A DNA stretch of 64,000 nucleotides from Hyphomicrobiales bacterium (GCA_021730985.1 JAKFYI010000008.1:62001-126000); one strand, 5' to 3'. Positions 16,315-25,564 are shown, counted from the first letter of the stretch. Numbers and translations: made by a program. Notes: a model not told the origin generated them from the letters alone.

Positions 16315-17289
16315 CTATTTGATCTGCAGGTTCAGCTTTCGCACGATCGCGCCGTAGCGCTCCAGGTCGTCGCGCACGAACTTCTGATAGTGCGCGGTGC
16401 CGTTCTCCTGCATCACCACGCCGAGTTGCACCATCCGCTCCGCCACCTTCGGATCGCGCAGCGCCTTGGCTGTCTCCGCTTGTAGCGTCGCGACGATCGC
16501 GGGAGGCAGCCCGGCCGGGCCGACGAACCCCAGCATCGTTGCGATATCGAAGCCCTTCACACCCATCTCGTCGCAGGTCGGCACGTTGGGCAGCGAAGGC
16601 GAACGCACCAGGATGCTGACGCAGAGCGCGCGCAACAGTCCGCCTTCGATCTGTCCGCGGACATTGGGAATGCCGGACCAGCCGCCCTGCACCTCACCGG
16701 CGAGCAGGGCGTTCACCATCTGCGTGCCGCCGCGATACGGCACATGCAGCATGTCGAGATCGTTGCGGTCGGCGAACGCGGCCATGGTGATGTGATGGAT
16801 CGAGCCAGGCCCGGCCGAGCCGTAGGTCAGCTTGCCTGGATCCTTTTTGGCGAGCGCGATAAATTCGGCGGGAGTTTTTGCCGGGAAGCTGGACGGCACG
16901 ATGAAAGCGGTCGGCAGCGTTGCGATCGCGGTGATGGGCGTGAAATCCTTCAGCGCGTCATACGACAGGCCGGGCTGCAGCGCGGGATTGATGGCGAGCG
17001 CGCCGGAATCCGCCAGCATCAGCACATGGCCGTCCGGCGGAGCCTTCGCCACCAGATTGGCCGCCACCACGCCGCCGGCGCCCGGCATGTTCTCGACGAC
17101 GAACGGCCGCCCGAGCGCGATGGTGAAGCGTTCCGACAGCACGCGTCCCCAGATATCGGGATTGCCGCCGGGGCCGGCGGGCGCGATCAGGCGGACCGGC
17201 CGGTTCGGATAGGGCTCGGATTGTGCGAATGCGAGGAGCGGCACGACAGCCGTCAGAACCACGCAAACCATCGCCGAAGTCCAGCGCAT
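16315..17289 (-). CDS. Bug/TctC-family periplasmic solute receptor
   Basis: 324 residues. I chose ATG 17289, which has GGAGGGA six bases upstream, over longer frames that would run into the divergent gene. Signal peptide residues 1-22 (LLAFAQ). Bug motifs: RLIAPAGPGGNPDIWGRVLS, where GGNPD replaces the more common GGxxD form, then NMPGAGGVVAANLVAKAPPD and VPYRGGTQMVNALLAGEV. Orphan receptor, ligand unknown. It is divergent from the quinone oxidoreductase at 17376. Confidence 0.85.
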   Translation of the reverse strand: MRWTSAMVCVVLTAVVPLLAFAQSEPYPNRPVRLIAPAGPGGNPDIWGRVLSERFTIALGRPFVVENMPGAGGVVAANLVAKAPPDGHVLMLADSGALAINPALQPGLSYDALKDFTPITAIATLPTAFIVPSSFPAKTPAEFIALAKKDPGKLTYGSAGPGSIHHITMAAFADRNDLDMLHVPYRGGTQMVNALLAGEVQGGWSGIPNVRGQIEGGLLRALCVSILVRSPSLPNVPTCDEMGVKGFDIATMLGFVGPAGLPPAIVATLQAETAKALRDPKVAERMVQLGVVMQENGTAHYQKFVRDDLERYGAIVRKLNLQIK

Positions 17290-17375
17290 CCGGTCCCTCC
17301 CTGTTTTCATGCAGCATAGGCGGAGCGGCACGATGCTGCTAGCCTCGGCGCGAAACGCAAACGAGGCGCATCGCA

Positions 17376-18296
17376 ATGAAAGCTTCCTATCTCGAACAGA
17401 CCGGCGGACCCGAGGTTTTCAAGTACGGCGACCTGCCGGATCCGAAAGCCGGCCCCGGCGAAATCGTGGTCGATATCGTGGCCGCGACCGTCAACGGCGC
17501 CGACTGGAAGGTGCGCCGCGGCGAGTATGCCGCGCTGAAATTCCCCTACGTGCTGGGCCGCGACTTCTCCGGAACCGTGAGTGCGCTGGGCGAGGGCGTC
17601 ACCGACTTCAAGGTCGGCGATGCGGTGTTCGCCGTGCTGCCGCCGGGGCAGGAGGGCACCTACGCCGAGAAGATCGCGATCAAGGCCGCGGTCGTCGCCA
17701 AGAAGCCGGACAGCCTGTCGCATGTGAACGCGGCGGCGCTGGCGCTCACCGGCCTCACCGCGGTCAATTCGGTGGAGGACACGCTCAAACTCAAGCCCGG
17801 CGAAACCATCCTGATCCAGGGCGGCGCCGGCGGCGTCGCCAGCTTCGCCATCCAGGTAGCCAAGCACATCGGCGCGAAGGTCATCACCACCACGAGTGCG
17901 GCGAACATCGACTATGTGAAGTCGCTCGGCGCCGACCAGGTGATCGATTACGCCAAGGAGGACTTCACCAAGATCGGCCAGGTCTGCGACGCCGTGTTCG
18001 AGACGGTTGGTGGCGACACCGCGACGAAATCCTATTCGGTTCTCAAGCCGGGCGGCCGCGCGGCCTTCATCGCCTCGGGCGCCAAGCCGCCGGAATCCCC
18101 GCGCGCCGACGTGCAGGCGTTGCGCCCGCCGGTGCCGCGCACCCGCGCCGCGATGGAGCGCATCGCGCTCTTGTTCGGCGCAGGCGCGGTGCGTGCGCCG
18201 GAGATCAAGCTCTACAAGCTGTCGGAGGCTGCGGAAGCGCACCGCGTCAGCGAGGGCCGGCACTTCCGCGGCAAGCTGGTGTTTCAGGTGAAGTGA
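17376..18296 (+). CDS. NADP-dependent zinc-free alcohol dehydrogenase/quinone oxidoreductase
   Basis: 306 residues, medium-chain dehydrogenase/reductase superfamily. GroES-like domain in about residues 25-110 (GRDFSGTVSALGEGVTDFKV); Rossmann part begins at ILIQGGAGGVASFAIQVAKH, the AxxGxxG-type NADPH loop of quinone oxidoreductases. The zinc-binding cysteines of true alcohol dehydrogenases are absent. Likely reduces quinones or enones in the cytoplasm. It is followed after 5 bases by the first of four ABC receptor genes. A degraded copy of its last ~35 codons plus the start of that next gene is found at 25668-25795. Confidence 0.85.
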   Translation: MKASYLEQTGGPEVFKYGDLPDPKAGPGEIVVDIVAATVNGADWKVRRGEYAALKFPYVLGRDFSGTVSALGEGVTDFKVGDAVFAVLPPGQEGTYAEKIAIKAAVVAKKPDSLSHVNAAALALTGLTAVNSVEDTLKLKPGETILIQGGAGGVASFAIQVAKHIGAKVITTTSAANIDYVKSLGADQVIDYAKEDFTKIGQVCDAVFETVGGDTATKSYSVLKPGGRAAFIASGAKPPESPRADVQALRPPVPRTRAAMERIALLFGAGAVRAPEIKLYKLSEAAEAHRVSEGRHFRGKLVFQVK

Positions 18297-18301
18297 GGAC
18301 G

Positions 18302-19294
18302 ATGCGGCGGCGCGAGGTCATCACGCTCATCGGCGGTGCGGCGGCAGCTTGGCCGCTGATGGCGCGCGCGCAGGAGAAGGAGCGCGTGCGCCGCATCGGC
18401 GTGCTGCTGCCCGCTGTCGCGGACGATACGGAATTTCAGGCCCGTCTCGCAGCGTTCCATCAAGGACTGGCGCTTCTGGGCTGGACCATCGGTCGCAACG
18501 TGCGCATCGACACGCGCTGGGCCACAGCCAATGCCGCCGAGATTCGCCGACACGCGGCGGAACTGGCCGCGCTGGCGCCCAACGTCATCCTGGTCCATGG
18601 CGCCTCGGCCGTGGGGGCATTGTTGCAGGCAACCCGCACCGTGCCGATCGTGTTTCCGGTCGCCGCCGATCCGGTCGGCGCCGGGCACGTCGACAGCCTG
18701 GCACGGCCGGGCGGCAACGCCACCGGTTTCATGAGTGCCGAATACAGCGTGAGCGGGAAATGGCTGGAACTGCTCAAGCAGATTGCGCCGGGCGTGACGC
18801 GAGTGGCGGTCCTACGCGACGCCGCCACCCCCGCCGGGATAGGCCAGTTTGGCGTCATCCAGGCGGTGGCGCCGTCGCTCAGGGTAGAGGTGATCCCGGT
18901 CAATATGCGGGACGTCGGCGAGATCGAACGCGCCGTCGCGGCCTTTGCGCGTTCTCCGAATGGTGGTCTGATCGCGACGTCGGGCGGGGGCGTGGCTACA
19001 TCTCATCGCGATCTGATCATCACCCTGGCGACCCGGCACAAGCTGCCCGCGGTCTACTTCGAACGCTCCTTCGTCGCCGCCGGCGGTTTGATCTCCTATG
19101 GGCCTGATTACATCGACCAGTACCGGCGCGCGGCGGGCTACGTCGATCGCATCCTCAAGGGCGAGAAGCCGGCCGACCTGCCGGTGCAGGCGCCGACCAA
19201 GTATGAGACGGTGCTCAACCTCAAGACCGCCAAGGCGCTGGGCCTCGACGTGCCACAGTCCGTGCTCGCCCGCGCCGACGAGGTGATCGAATGA
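18302..19294 (+). CDS. ABC transporter substrate-binding protein (ABC_sub_bind), tandem copy 1
   Basis: 330 residues from ATG 18302. The start MRRREVITLIGGAAAAWPLM is a twin-arginine signal, cleaved near ARAQ. The mature part has the COG2984/PF04392 pattern: VRRIGVLLPA, WTIGRNVRIDTRWA, VPIVFPVAADPV, SLARPGGNATGF, WLELLKQIAPGV and PAVYFERSFV. These are periplasmic type I binding proteins of an ABC importer. No permease or ATPase gene is nearby. It is the first of four adjacent paralogues. A 92-base stretch (18401-18492) is identical to 21515-21606 in copy 4. Confidence 0.85.
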   Translation: MRRREVITLIGGAAAAWPLMARAQEKERVRRIGVLLPAVADDTEFQARLAAFHQGLALLGWTIGRNVRIDTRWATANAAEIRRHAAELAALAPNVILVHGASAVGALLQATRTVPIVFPVAADPVGAGHVDSLARPGGNATGFMSAEYSVSGKWLELLKQIAPGVTRVAVLRDAATPAGIGQFGVIQAVAPSLRVEVIPVNMRDVGEIERAVAAFARSPNGGLIATSGGGVATSHRDLIITLATRHKLPAVYFERSFVAAGGLISYGPDYIDQYRRAAGYVDRILKGEKPADLPVQAPTKYETVLNLKTAKALGLDVPQSVLARADEVIE

Positions 19295-19303
19295 CATACC
19301 AGC

Positions 19304-19413
19304 CGTCATGCCCGCGAAAGCGGGCATCCAGTAACCACGGAGCTCTGGTGGAGGCACAGTGCCACATGCAGGGATTCGCGAGTACTGGATCATCCGCTTG
19401 CGCGGATGATGAC
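19304..19413. repeat. Intergenic inverted-repeat element (CATCCAGTA family)
   Basis: GTCATGCCCGCGAAAGCGGG...ATCCAGTAACCA on the left faces AGTACTGGATCATCCGCTTG...GATGATGAC on the right, so the element folds on itself. Similar elements lie at 28781-28889 and 46972-47052. It separates ABC receptor copies 1 and 2; the other copies overlap with no gap. Confidence 0.65.
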
Positions 19414-19446
19414 AGCAGAGTGAATGGCGCGGCCGGTACACACACG

Positions 19447-20442
19447 ATGAGGCGGCGGGACTTCATCGCGGGTGTTGGCGCGGCGGCATCTTCCGTTTCC
19501 TGGCCGTTTGCCGCGCGCGCGCAGGAGAAGGAGCGCGTGAGGCGCATCGGCGTGTTGCTGCCTGCAACCGCGGACGATGCAGAATACCAGGCTCGCATCG
19601 GAGCGTTTCTGCAGGCGCTGGGGCACTCAGGTTGGAGCATCGGCCGCAACGTGCGGGTCGACACCCGCTGGGCCACAGCCAATGCCGGCGAAATTCGCAG
19701 ACACGCGGCGGAATTGGTGGCGCTCGCGCCCGACGTCATCCTGGCCCATGGCGCCTCGACCGTGGGGCCGTTGCTGCAGGCGACCCGCACCGTGCCGATC
19801 GTGTTCCCGATCGCCGGCGATCCGGTGGCCGCCGGCTTTGTCGATAGCCTGGCACGCCCGGGCGGCAACGCCACCGGTTTCATGACTGTCGAACACAGCA
19901 TGGGCGGGAAATGGCTGGAGCTGCTCAAGCAGATCGCGCCGGGCGTGATGCGAGCGGCGGTCCTTCGGGATCCAGCCAGCCCCTCCGGGATCGGCCAGTT
20001 CGGTGCCATCCAGACCGTGGCGCCGTCGCTCAGGGTGGAGGTGAACCCGGTCAATGTGCGCGACGCCAGCGAGATCGAGCGCGCCGTCGCGGCCTTCGCA
20101 CGCTCTTCGAATGGCGGTCTGATCGTGACGGCGAGCGGGGGAGCGGCGGTTCATCGCGATCTGATCGCCACGCTGGCGGCCCGGCACAAGCTGCCCGCGG
20201 TCTACTTCGAACGCCTCTTCGTCGACGCCGGCGGCCTGATCTCCTATGGGGCCGATTTTGTCGACCAATACCGCCGCGCAGCCGGCTACGTCGATCGCAT
20301 CCTCAAGGGCGAGAAGCCCGCCGACCTGCCGGTGCAGGCGCCGACCAAGTATGAGATGGTGATCAACCTGAAGACCGCGAAGGCGCTTGGCCTCGACGTG
20401 CCGCCGTCCGTGATCGCCCGCGCCGACGAGGTGATCGAGTGA
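19447..20442 (+). CDS. ABC transporter substrate-binding protein, tandem copy 2
   Basis: 331 residues. ATG 19447 gives the twin-arginine signal MRRRDFIAGVGAAASSVSWP; the longer frame upstream reads through the repeat at 19304 and is rejected. All PF04392 blocks of copy 1 are present (IGVLLPATADDAEYQ, RTVPIVFPIAGDPVAAGFVD, QIAPGVMRAAVLRD). It overlaps copy 3 by four bases, so the two are co-translated. Ligand unknown. Confidence 0.85.
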   Translation: MRRRDFIAGVGAAASSVSWPFAARAQEKERVRRIGVLLPATADDAEYQARIGAFLQALGHSGWSIGRNVRVDTRWATANAGEIRRHAAELVALAPDVILAHGASTVGPLLQATRTVPIVFPIAGDPVAAGFVDSLARPGGNATGFMTVEHSMGGKWLELLKQIAPGVMRAAVLRDPASPSGIGQFGAIQTVAPSLRVEVNPVNVRDASEIERAVAAFARSSNGGLIVTASGGAAVHRDLIATLAARHKLPAVYFERLFVDAGGLISYGADFVDQYRRAAGYVDRILKGEKPADLPVQAPTKYEMVINLKTAKALGLDVPPSVIARADEVIE

Positions 20443-21419
20443 GGCGGCGCGAATTCATCGCGGGGATCGGTGGCGCGGTGGCGATGCCGCTCGCCGCACG
20501 CGCGCAGGAACGGGTACGGCGCGTCGGGGTGCTGCTGGCCGGAGCCGCGGACGATGCGGAATCTCTGGCCCGCGTCGGAGCGTTCCTGCAAGCGCTGGCG
20601 CTATCGGGCTGGATCATCGGCCGCAACGTGCGGATCGACACCCGCTGGGCCACGGCAGATGCCGCCGAGATTCGCCGGCACGCGGCGGAATTGGTGGCGC
20701 TCGCGCCCGACGTCATTCTGGCTCATGGCGCCGGGGCGGTGGGCGCGTTGCTGCAGGCGACCCGCACCGTGCCGATCGTGTTCCCAGTCCTCGGCGATCC
20801 AGTCGCCGCCGGCTTCGTCGACAGCCTGGCGCGCCCGGGCGGCAACGTCACCGGTTTCATGAATTTCGAATTCAGCATGGGTGGCAAATGGCTGGAGCTG
20901 CTCAAGCAGATTGCACCCAGCGTGACGCGAGCCGTGGTCTTTCGGGATACTGCCGAAGGCTCCGGTACCAGCCAGTTTGCGGTCATTCAGGCCATGGCGC
21001 CGTCGCTCAGGATGGAGGTCACCCCGGTCAACATGCGTGACGCCGGGGAGATCGAGCGTGCGGTCGCGGCCTTCGCGCGCGCTCCAGATGGCGGACTGGT
21101 CGTGACGGCGAGCGCGGCCGCGCAGCTTCATCGCGAACTGATCATTTCGCTGGCGGCCCGGCACAAGCTGCCCGCGGTCTACCCGTTCCGCTATTTCGTC
21201 GCCGACGGCGGCCTGATTTCCTATGGGCCCGATCAGATCGACCAGTACCGCCGCGCGGCCGGCTACGTCGACCGCATCCTCAAGGGCGAGAAGCCGGCCG
21301 ACCTGCCGGTGCAGGCGCCGACCAAGTACGAGACGGTGGTCAATCTGAAGACCGCGAAGGCGCTCGGCCTCGAAGTGCCGGCCAGCGTCCTTGCGCGCGC
21401 CGACGAGGTGATCGAGTGA
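20439..21419 (+). CDS. ABC transporter substrate-binding protein, tandem copy 3
   Basis: 326 residues, GTG start overlapping the stop of copy 2 (GTGA). Twin-arginine signal MRRREFIAGIGGAVAMPLAA. Same PF04392 blocks. It differs from its neighbours near the C-terminal third, where PFRYFVADGG replaces (E/D)R(S/L)FV(A/D)AGG. This stretch faces the ligand cleft in related proteins, so its specificity may differ; that is inference. Confidence 0.85.
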   Translation: MRRREFIAGIGGAVAMPLAARAQERVRRVGVLLAGAADDAESLARVGAFLQALALSGWIIGRNVRIDTRWATADAAEIRRHAAELVALAPDVILAHGAGAVGALLQATRTVPIVFPVLGDPVAAGFVDSLARPGGNVTGFMNFEFSMGGKWLELLKQIAPSVTRAVVFRDTAEGSGTSQFAVIQAMAPSLRMEVTPVNMRDAGEIERAVAAFARAPDGGLVVTASAAAQLHRELIISLAARHKLPAVYPFRYFVADGGLISYGPDQIDQYRRAAGYVDRILKGEKPADLPVQAPTKYETVVNLKTAKALGLEVPASVLARADEVIE

Positions 21420-22405
21420 TGAAGCGGCGCGAATTCATAACGCTCATCGGCGGCGCGGCAGCGGTGCCGTTTGCCGCGCGTGCGCAGGAGCGCGAGCGTA
21501 TGCGGCGTATCGGGGTGCTGCTGCCCGCTGTCGCGGACGATACGGAATTTCAGGCCCGTCTCGCAGCGTTCCATCAAGGACTGGCGCTTCTGGGCTGGAC
21601 CATCGGCCGCAACGTGCGCATCGACACCCGCTGGGCCACACCCAATGCCGCCGAAATTCGCAGGCACGCGACGGAATTGGCCGCGCTCGCGCCCGACGTC
21701 ATCCTGGCCCATGCCGCCTCGACCGTGGGGCCGTTGCTGCAGGCGACCCGCAGCGTGCCGATCGTGTTCCCGGTCGCGGTCGATCCAGTCGGCGCCGGCT
21801 TGGTCGATAGCCTGGCGCGGCCGGGCGGCAACGCCACCGGATTCATGTCCGTCGAATACAACATAGGCGGAAAATGGCTGGAACTGCTCAAGGAGATCGC
21901 ACCGGACATGACGCGAGCGGCAGTTCTTCGGGATGCCACCCAAGGCGCCGGCACAAGTCAATTTGCCGTCATTCAGGCTGTAGCGCCGTCGCTCAGAGTG
22001 GATGTCAGCCCACTCAACATGCGCGATGCTGGCGAGATCGAGCGCGGCGTCGCGGCCTTTGCGCAGCCCTCGAATGGCGGTTTGATCGTGGCGTCGGGCG
22101 CCGCGGCGCAGCTTCATCGCGACCTAATCGTCACACTGGCGGTCCGGCACAAGCTGCCCACGGTCTATTACGACCGCCTCTTCGTCGCCGCCGGTGGCCT
22201 GATCTCCTATGGGCCAGATTTCATCGACCAGTACCGTCGCGCGGCCGGCTACGTCGACCGCATCCTCAAGGGCGAAAAGCCAGCCGACCTGCCGGTGCAG
22301 GCGCCGACCAAGTATGAACTGATCATCAACCTCAAGACCGCCAAGGCGCTGGGCCTCACCGTTTCGCCATTGCTGCTGGCCCGTGCCGACGAGGTGATCG
22401 AATAG
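21419..22405 (+). CDS. ABC transporter substrate-binding protein, tandem copy 4
   Basis: 328 residues from ATG 21419, which overlaps the previous stop by one base (TGATG). Twin-arginine signal MKRREFITLIGGAAAVPFAA. Same family blocks. The segment 21515-21606 is identical at base level to copy 1 although flanking sequence differs, which points to gene conversion between copies 1 and 4. The C-terminus (LGLTVSPLLLARADEVIE) departs from the LDVPxSV form in the others. Confidence 0.85.
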   Translation: MKRREFITLIGGAAAVPFAARAQERERMRRIGVLLPAVADDTEFQARLAAFHQGLALLGWTIGRNVRIDTRWATPNAAEIRRHATELAALAPDVILAHAASTVGPLLQATRSVPIVFPVAVDPVGAGLVDSLARPGGNATGFMSVEYNIGGKWLELLKEIAPDMTRAAVLRDATQGAGTSQFAVIQAVAPSLRVDVSPLNMRDAGEIERGVAAFAQPSNGGLIVASGAAAQLHRDLIVTLAVRHKLPTVYYDRLFVAAGGLISYGPDFIDQYRRAAGYVDRILKGEKPADLPVQAPTKYELIINLKTAKALGLTVSPLLLARADEVIE

Positions 22406-22411
22406 CGCAAC

Positions 22412-23644
22412 CTATAGCTGCTTCACCGGCGTCGGATCGAGGTTGAAGATTCGCGCCGCGTTCAGCCCCAGGATGTTGCGCTTCGACTGCTCCGACAGGA
22501 ACGGCAGGTCGGTGATCTCGCTCGGCAGGTCGAAGTCGAAGTGCGGCCAGTCCGACGCGAATAGCAGCTGCGTGTCGGCCTTGATCATGTCGAGCGTGCA
22601 CTCCAGCGCCTTGAGGTTGTGCGATTCCATCGGCTGCGTCGTGTACCAGCAGTGATCGCGCATGTATTCGGACGGCAGCCGCTTGAGGTGCGGCGCCTCC
22701 GACGGGCGCATCAGGTACTGGTCGTCGAGCCGCTGCATCAGGAACGGCGCCCAGGCGATGCCGGACTCGATCCAGATCACCTTGAGCTTCGGGAAGCGCG
22801 CCGGGATGCCGTTCAGGATCCAGTTCGTGCAGTGCACGATGTTGGGCCAGGCGAAGCCCAGCGCGTGCATGCCGAGGAAGCGGTTGACGGTCTTCAGCGA
22901 CGGATCGTCCCAGTGATAGCCGGCATGGAAGGAGATCGGCATGCCGGTCTCCTCGATCATGCGGTAGAGCCGCATGTACTTGTTGTGATGCACCGGCGAA
23001 TGACGCGTCGATGGGATGGCAAATCCGATGATGCCCTTCTGGCCGGCCAGTTCCGTGACGATGCGCTCGCATTCTTCCGGCGTGTGGAACGGCAGCAGCG
23101 CCAGGAACTTGATGCGGCTGTCGGCGGACAGCAGCTTCTCCTGCATCCACTTGTTGTAGGCGCGCGACAGCCACACCTCCATCTCCGGCTGCGGATGCAT
23201 GCCGAGGAACAGCATCGGGGTCGGGAACACCACCATGTTATCGACGCCGAGCGAGTCCATGGCGCGCCGCGTCAGCGTGACGTCGCGGTGAACGCTGACA
23301 TCCTCGACCTTCTCGCGCAGGCCGTCCTGGTGCGGGATGCGGCCGCCGACGCTCTGGTAGCGCAGGCCGAGGTCGCCGTTGAGGCCGTAGGGCGGGGCGC
23401 CGATGCGGTCGCGGTGGAAGTAGATCGCCTGGTCGCGGATCACCGGATCGTCGATGTACTGCACCACCTCGTTCCACGACACGGTTTCGACATGGTGTGC
23501 ATCGACATCGACCACGAACCAGTCCTGCAGCTTGCGCCGCCGCGCCGCGATCTTGGCGTGCCTGAGGATCTCGCGGCTGTCGGTCGAGGTGTCGATCACC
23601 TGCGCCGGCAGCATCTGCGGCACTCCCACCACTGGCTGGTTCAT
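22412..23644 (-). CDS. Amidohydrolase family protein (COG2159 type)
   Basis: 410 residues. DVDAHHVE near residue 48 replaces the usual HxH metal motif start (D-x-H form, as in decarboxylase-like amidohydrolases). Later, GMPISFHAGYHW gives a metal histidine and LLFASDWPHFDFD the final aspartate. This layout fits the COG2159/ACMSD-like group of metal-dependent hydrolases or decarboxylases acting on aromatic or carboxylated compounds. Its ATG overlaps the stop of the preceding small gene (ATGA), and a Rieske protein precedes that, so three genes form one operon. GAGGAG precedes the start. Confidence 0.8.
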   Translation of the reverse strand: MNQPVVGVPQMLPAQVIDTSTDSREILRHAKIAARRRKLQDWFVVDVDAHHVETVSWNEVVQYIDDPVIRDQAIYFHRDRIGAPPYGLNGDLGLRYQSVGGRIPHQDGLREKVEDVSVHRDVTLTRRAMDSLGVDNMVVFPTPMLFLGMHPQPEMEVWLSRAYNKWMQEKLLSADSRIKFLALLPFHTPEECERIVTELAGQKGIIGFAIPSTRHSPVHHNKYMRLYRMIEETGMPISFHAGYHWDDPSLKTVNRFLGMHALGFAWPNIVHCTNWILNGIPARFPKLKVIWIESGIAWAPFLMQRLDDQYLMRPSEAPHLKRLPSEYMRDHCWYTTQPMESHNLKALECTLDMIKADTQLLFASDWPHFDFDLPSEITDLPFLSEQSKRNILGLNAARIFNLDPTPVKQL

Positions 23645-24039
23645 GATTTGCTCCTCGCAACGTTTGCGGAGTGACTGGTGCTGTCGGGGTCGTTCTCGCC
23701 GGGCCTGCGCCGGAACCAGAGTCCAAGCTCCATCGGCCCAAGCCCGACATCGCGCAGCATCTCGGACACCGCCACCAGCATCTCGGTCGCGGTCAGCGTT
23801 TCCGCGCCCTCTTGCACGATGGCGGGCACCGGCCGTTCCTCAAGCTCCGACTTGGCGTAGTAGAGCCGCACCGCGGCGGTGATGATCTGCGCCAGCGCCT
23901 CGTCGGACACGCGCGCGGCCTCGCCCTTCTCCACCAGCTCCTTGGCGGAGCGGTGAAGATCGACCGCGTAGCGGTCGATCCAGCCGTATTCGTCGTTCGC
24001 TCGTTCGGCCGGAGGCCGGTCAGACGACGACATAGACAT
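23641..24039 (-). CDS. Small conserved-looking protein between Rieske and amidohydrolase genes
   Basis: 132 residues, soluble, no signal peptide. The middle part is helical (DEALAQIITAAVRLYYAKSE, then TATEMLVAVSEMLRDVGLGP). It overlaps the Rieske gene by 20 bases and the amidohydrolase by four, which strongly suggests translational coupling and a shared pathway. I do not recognise the family. It could be an accessory subunit. Confidence 0.65.
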   Translation of the reverse strand: MSMSSSDRPPAERANDEYGWIDRYAVDLHRSAKELVEKGEAARVSDEALAQIITAAVRLYYAKSELEERPVPAIVQEGAETLTATEMLVAVSEMLRDVGLGPMELGLWFRRRPGENDPDSTSHSANVARSKS

Positions 24040-24388
24040 TGCCGTCCTTCAGCTCGAGTTGCACCTTGCGCAGCTTGATCTTGTCGGTGCCTTGGTTGGC
24101 GCCGGTTTTCAGGTCGAACTCGTAGCCGTGCCACGAGCAGACGATGTTGGTGACATTCTCGTCGTAGGCCATGGCGCGGACGTGGCCGTTCCCATCGACC
24201 GGCTCGATCACGCGCTTGTAGAGGCGGCCCTGGCAGACCGGGCCGGAGCGGTGCGGGCACTCGTTGTGCCAGGCCACCAGTTGGCCATCGACTCGGAACA
24301 CCCCGACCTCGGTGCCGTCGCATGACACGACCCTGCGGTCGCCGTCCTTCAGTTCTTCGTCGCGGCAGATGAGGTAGGGCTTGGGCAT
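24020..24388 (-). CDS. Rieske [2Fe-2S] ferredoxin-like protein
   Basis: 122 residues, the size of a free-standing Rieske ferredoxin. The cluster motifs are complete: CPHRSGPVCQG gives C-x-H and CSWHGYEFD gives C-x2-H. The insert between them (about 40 residues) is normal length. Such proteins pass electrons to oxygenases. No ring-hydroxylating oxygenase alpha subunit is in the window, so the partner is unknown. It is the first gene of the operon with 23641 and 22412. Confidence 0.85.
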   Translation of the reverse strand: MPKPYLICRDEELKDGDRRVVSCDGTEVGVFRVDGQLVAWHNECPHRSGPVCQGRLYKRVIEPVDGNGHVRAMAYDENVTNIVCSWHGYEFDLKTGANQGTDKIKLRKVQLELKDGNVYVVV

Positions 24389-24489
24389 TCCATCGCTCCA
24401 TCGGCGGTTCCATCGGAGGGAACCGGCCGCCCGCCGGGCGAGCGGCCTCAGCGCGATCCGACCATAAGCAAACCGGACCGCAATTCCAA

Positions 24490-25470
24490 TTATTCGAACT
24501 TGATGTTGGCCTGCTTCACCACGCCGGCCCAGCGATCCGTTTCGGCTTTCATGCGCGCCGTCAACTCGGCGGCCGTGCTGCCGACCGGCACCCCCGAAAG
24601 CGCCTTGACCTTGGACGTGAAGTCATCGGAGGCGACGAACTTGCGGCTGGCGGCTTCGAGTTTCTGCACAATCGGGGCCGGTGTGTTGGCGGGCGCCATC
24701 AGCGCAAGCCAGGTCTGCGCCAGCACATCGGTCACCCCGGCCTCCGCGAGTGTCGGCACGTTGGGGAGCTCGGCAATGCGGGCCGGCACCGTCACCGCCA
24801 GCGCGCGCAGATTGCCGGACGCGATCTGCGGCATCACCGCGGGCGTCTCGACGAAGCCGAACGCCGTCTGGCCGCCGAGCAGGCTTGTGACGGACTCGTT
24901 GCTGCTGCGGTACGAGATCGCCGTGGCCGGCGCTCCGGTCTTGATCTTGAAGTGCTCGATCGGCAGCGTGAACACAGGCGATGGCGTCGGATAGTTCGCC
25001 TTGTCCGGATTGGCCTTCAGCCAGGTCACGAGTTCGGCGACGCTCTTGGCCGGATGGTCTTTGTTCACGACCACAAGCATCGGGTAGTCGGCGATCATCG
25101 AGATCGGCACGAAGTCCTTGAAGATGTCGTAGGGGATGTTCGGCCAGATCGCGGTGCCGATCGTCATGGCGCCGGCCGCGGCGCCAAGCAGCGTGTATCC
25201 GTCGGGCGTCGCTTTCGCCACGGTGTCCGGCGCGAGCCGTCCGCCGGCGCCCGGCTTGTTCTCGACCAGGAACGTGCCGCCGATCGTTTCCTGCAGCTTC
25301 TGCGCGACGATGCGCACGATCACGTCAGTGCCGCCGCCGGCGCCGAATCCGATCACGATCCGGACCGCGCGGGTGGGGTAATCGGTCTGCTGCGCGCGGG
25401 CCGCCACCGGCCAAGTCGCCGGCCAGACTGCGGCGCCGCCGGCCAGCGCCAGGAATTCTCGACGTTTCAT
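24490..25470 (-). CDS. Bug/TctC-family periplasmic solute receptor
   Basis: 326 residues. Unlike the other Bug proteins here it has a twin-arginine signal (MKRREFLALAGGAAVWPATW), cleaved near ARAQQ. Bug loops: RIVIGFGAGGGTDVIVRIVA, NKPGAGGRLAPDTVAKATPD, and the ISYRSSNESVTSLLGG segment. The last loop resembles that of the receptor at 9829 (PYRSTNEML), so these two may bind related ligands. GGGGA precedes the ATG. Orphan: no TctAB nearby. Confidence 0.85.
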   Translation of the reverse strand: MKRREFLALAGGAAVWPATWPVAARAQQTDYPTRAVRIVIGFGAGGGTDVIVRIVAQKLQETIGGTFLVENKPGAGGRLAPDTVAKATPDGYTLLGAAAGAMTIGTAIWPNIPYDIFKDFVPISMIADYPMLVVVNKDHPAKSVAELVTWLKANPDKANYPTPSPVFTLPIEHFKIKTGAPATAISYRSSNESVTSLLGGQTAFGFVETPAVMPQIASGNLRALAVTVPARIAELPNVPTLAEAGVTDVLAQTWLALMAPANTPAPIVQKLEAASRKFVASDDFTSKVKALSGVPVGSTAAELTARMKAETDRWAGVVKQANIKFE

Positions 25471-25564
25471 GAGTCTCCCCTACATGTCCGGGGAGGAGTG
25501 TACCGATCCGGCATGGACGCGGGAAGTGCTCGTCCGCGGCGCCAGCACCCGGCGCGAGAACGTG

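Noticed and set aside
17309-19294. A 661-residue open frame suggesting a fusion ending in an ABC receptor.
   Set aside because: The first half is the shadow frame of the quinone oxidoreductase (17376-18296). The receptor has its own ATG and twin-arginine signal at 18302.
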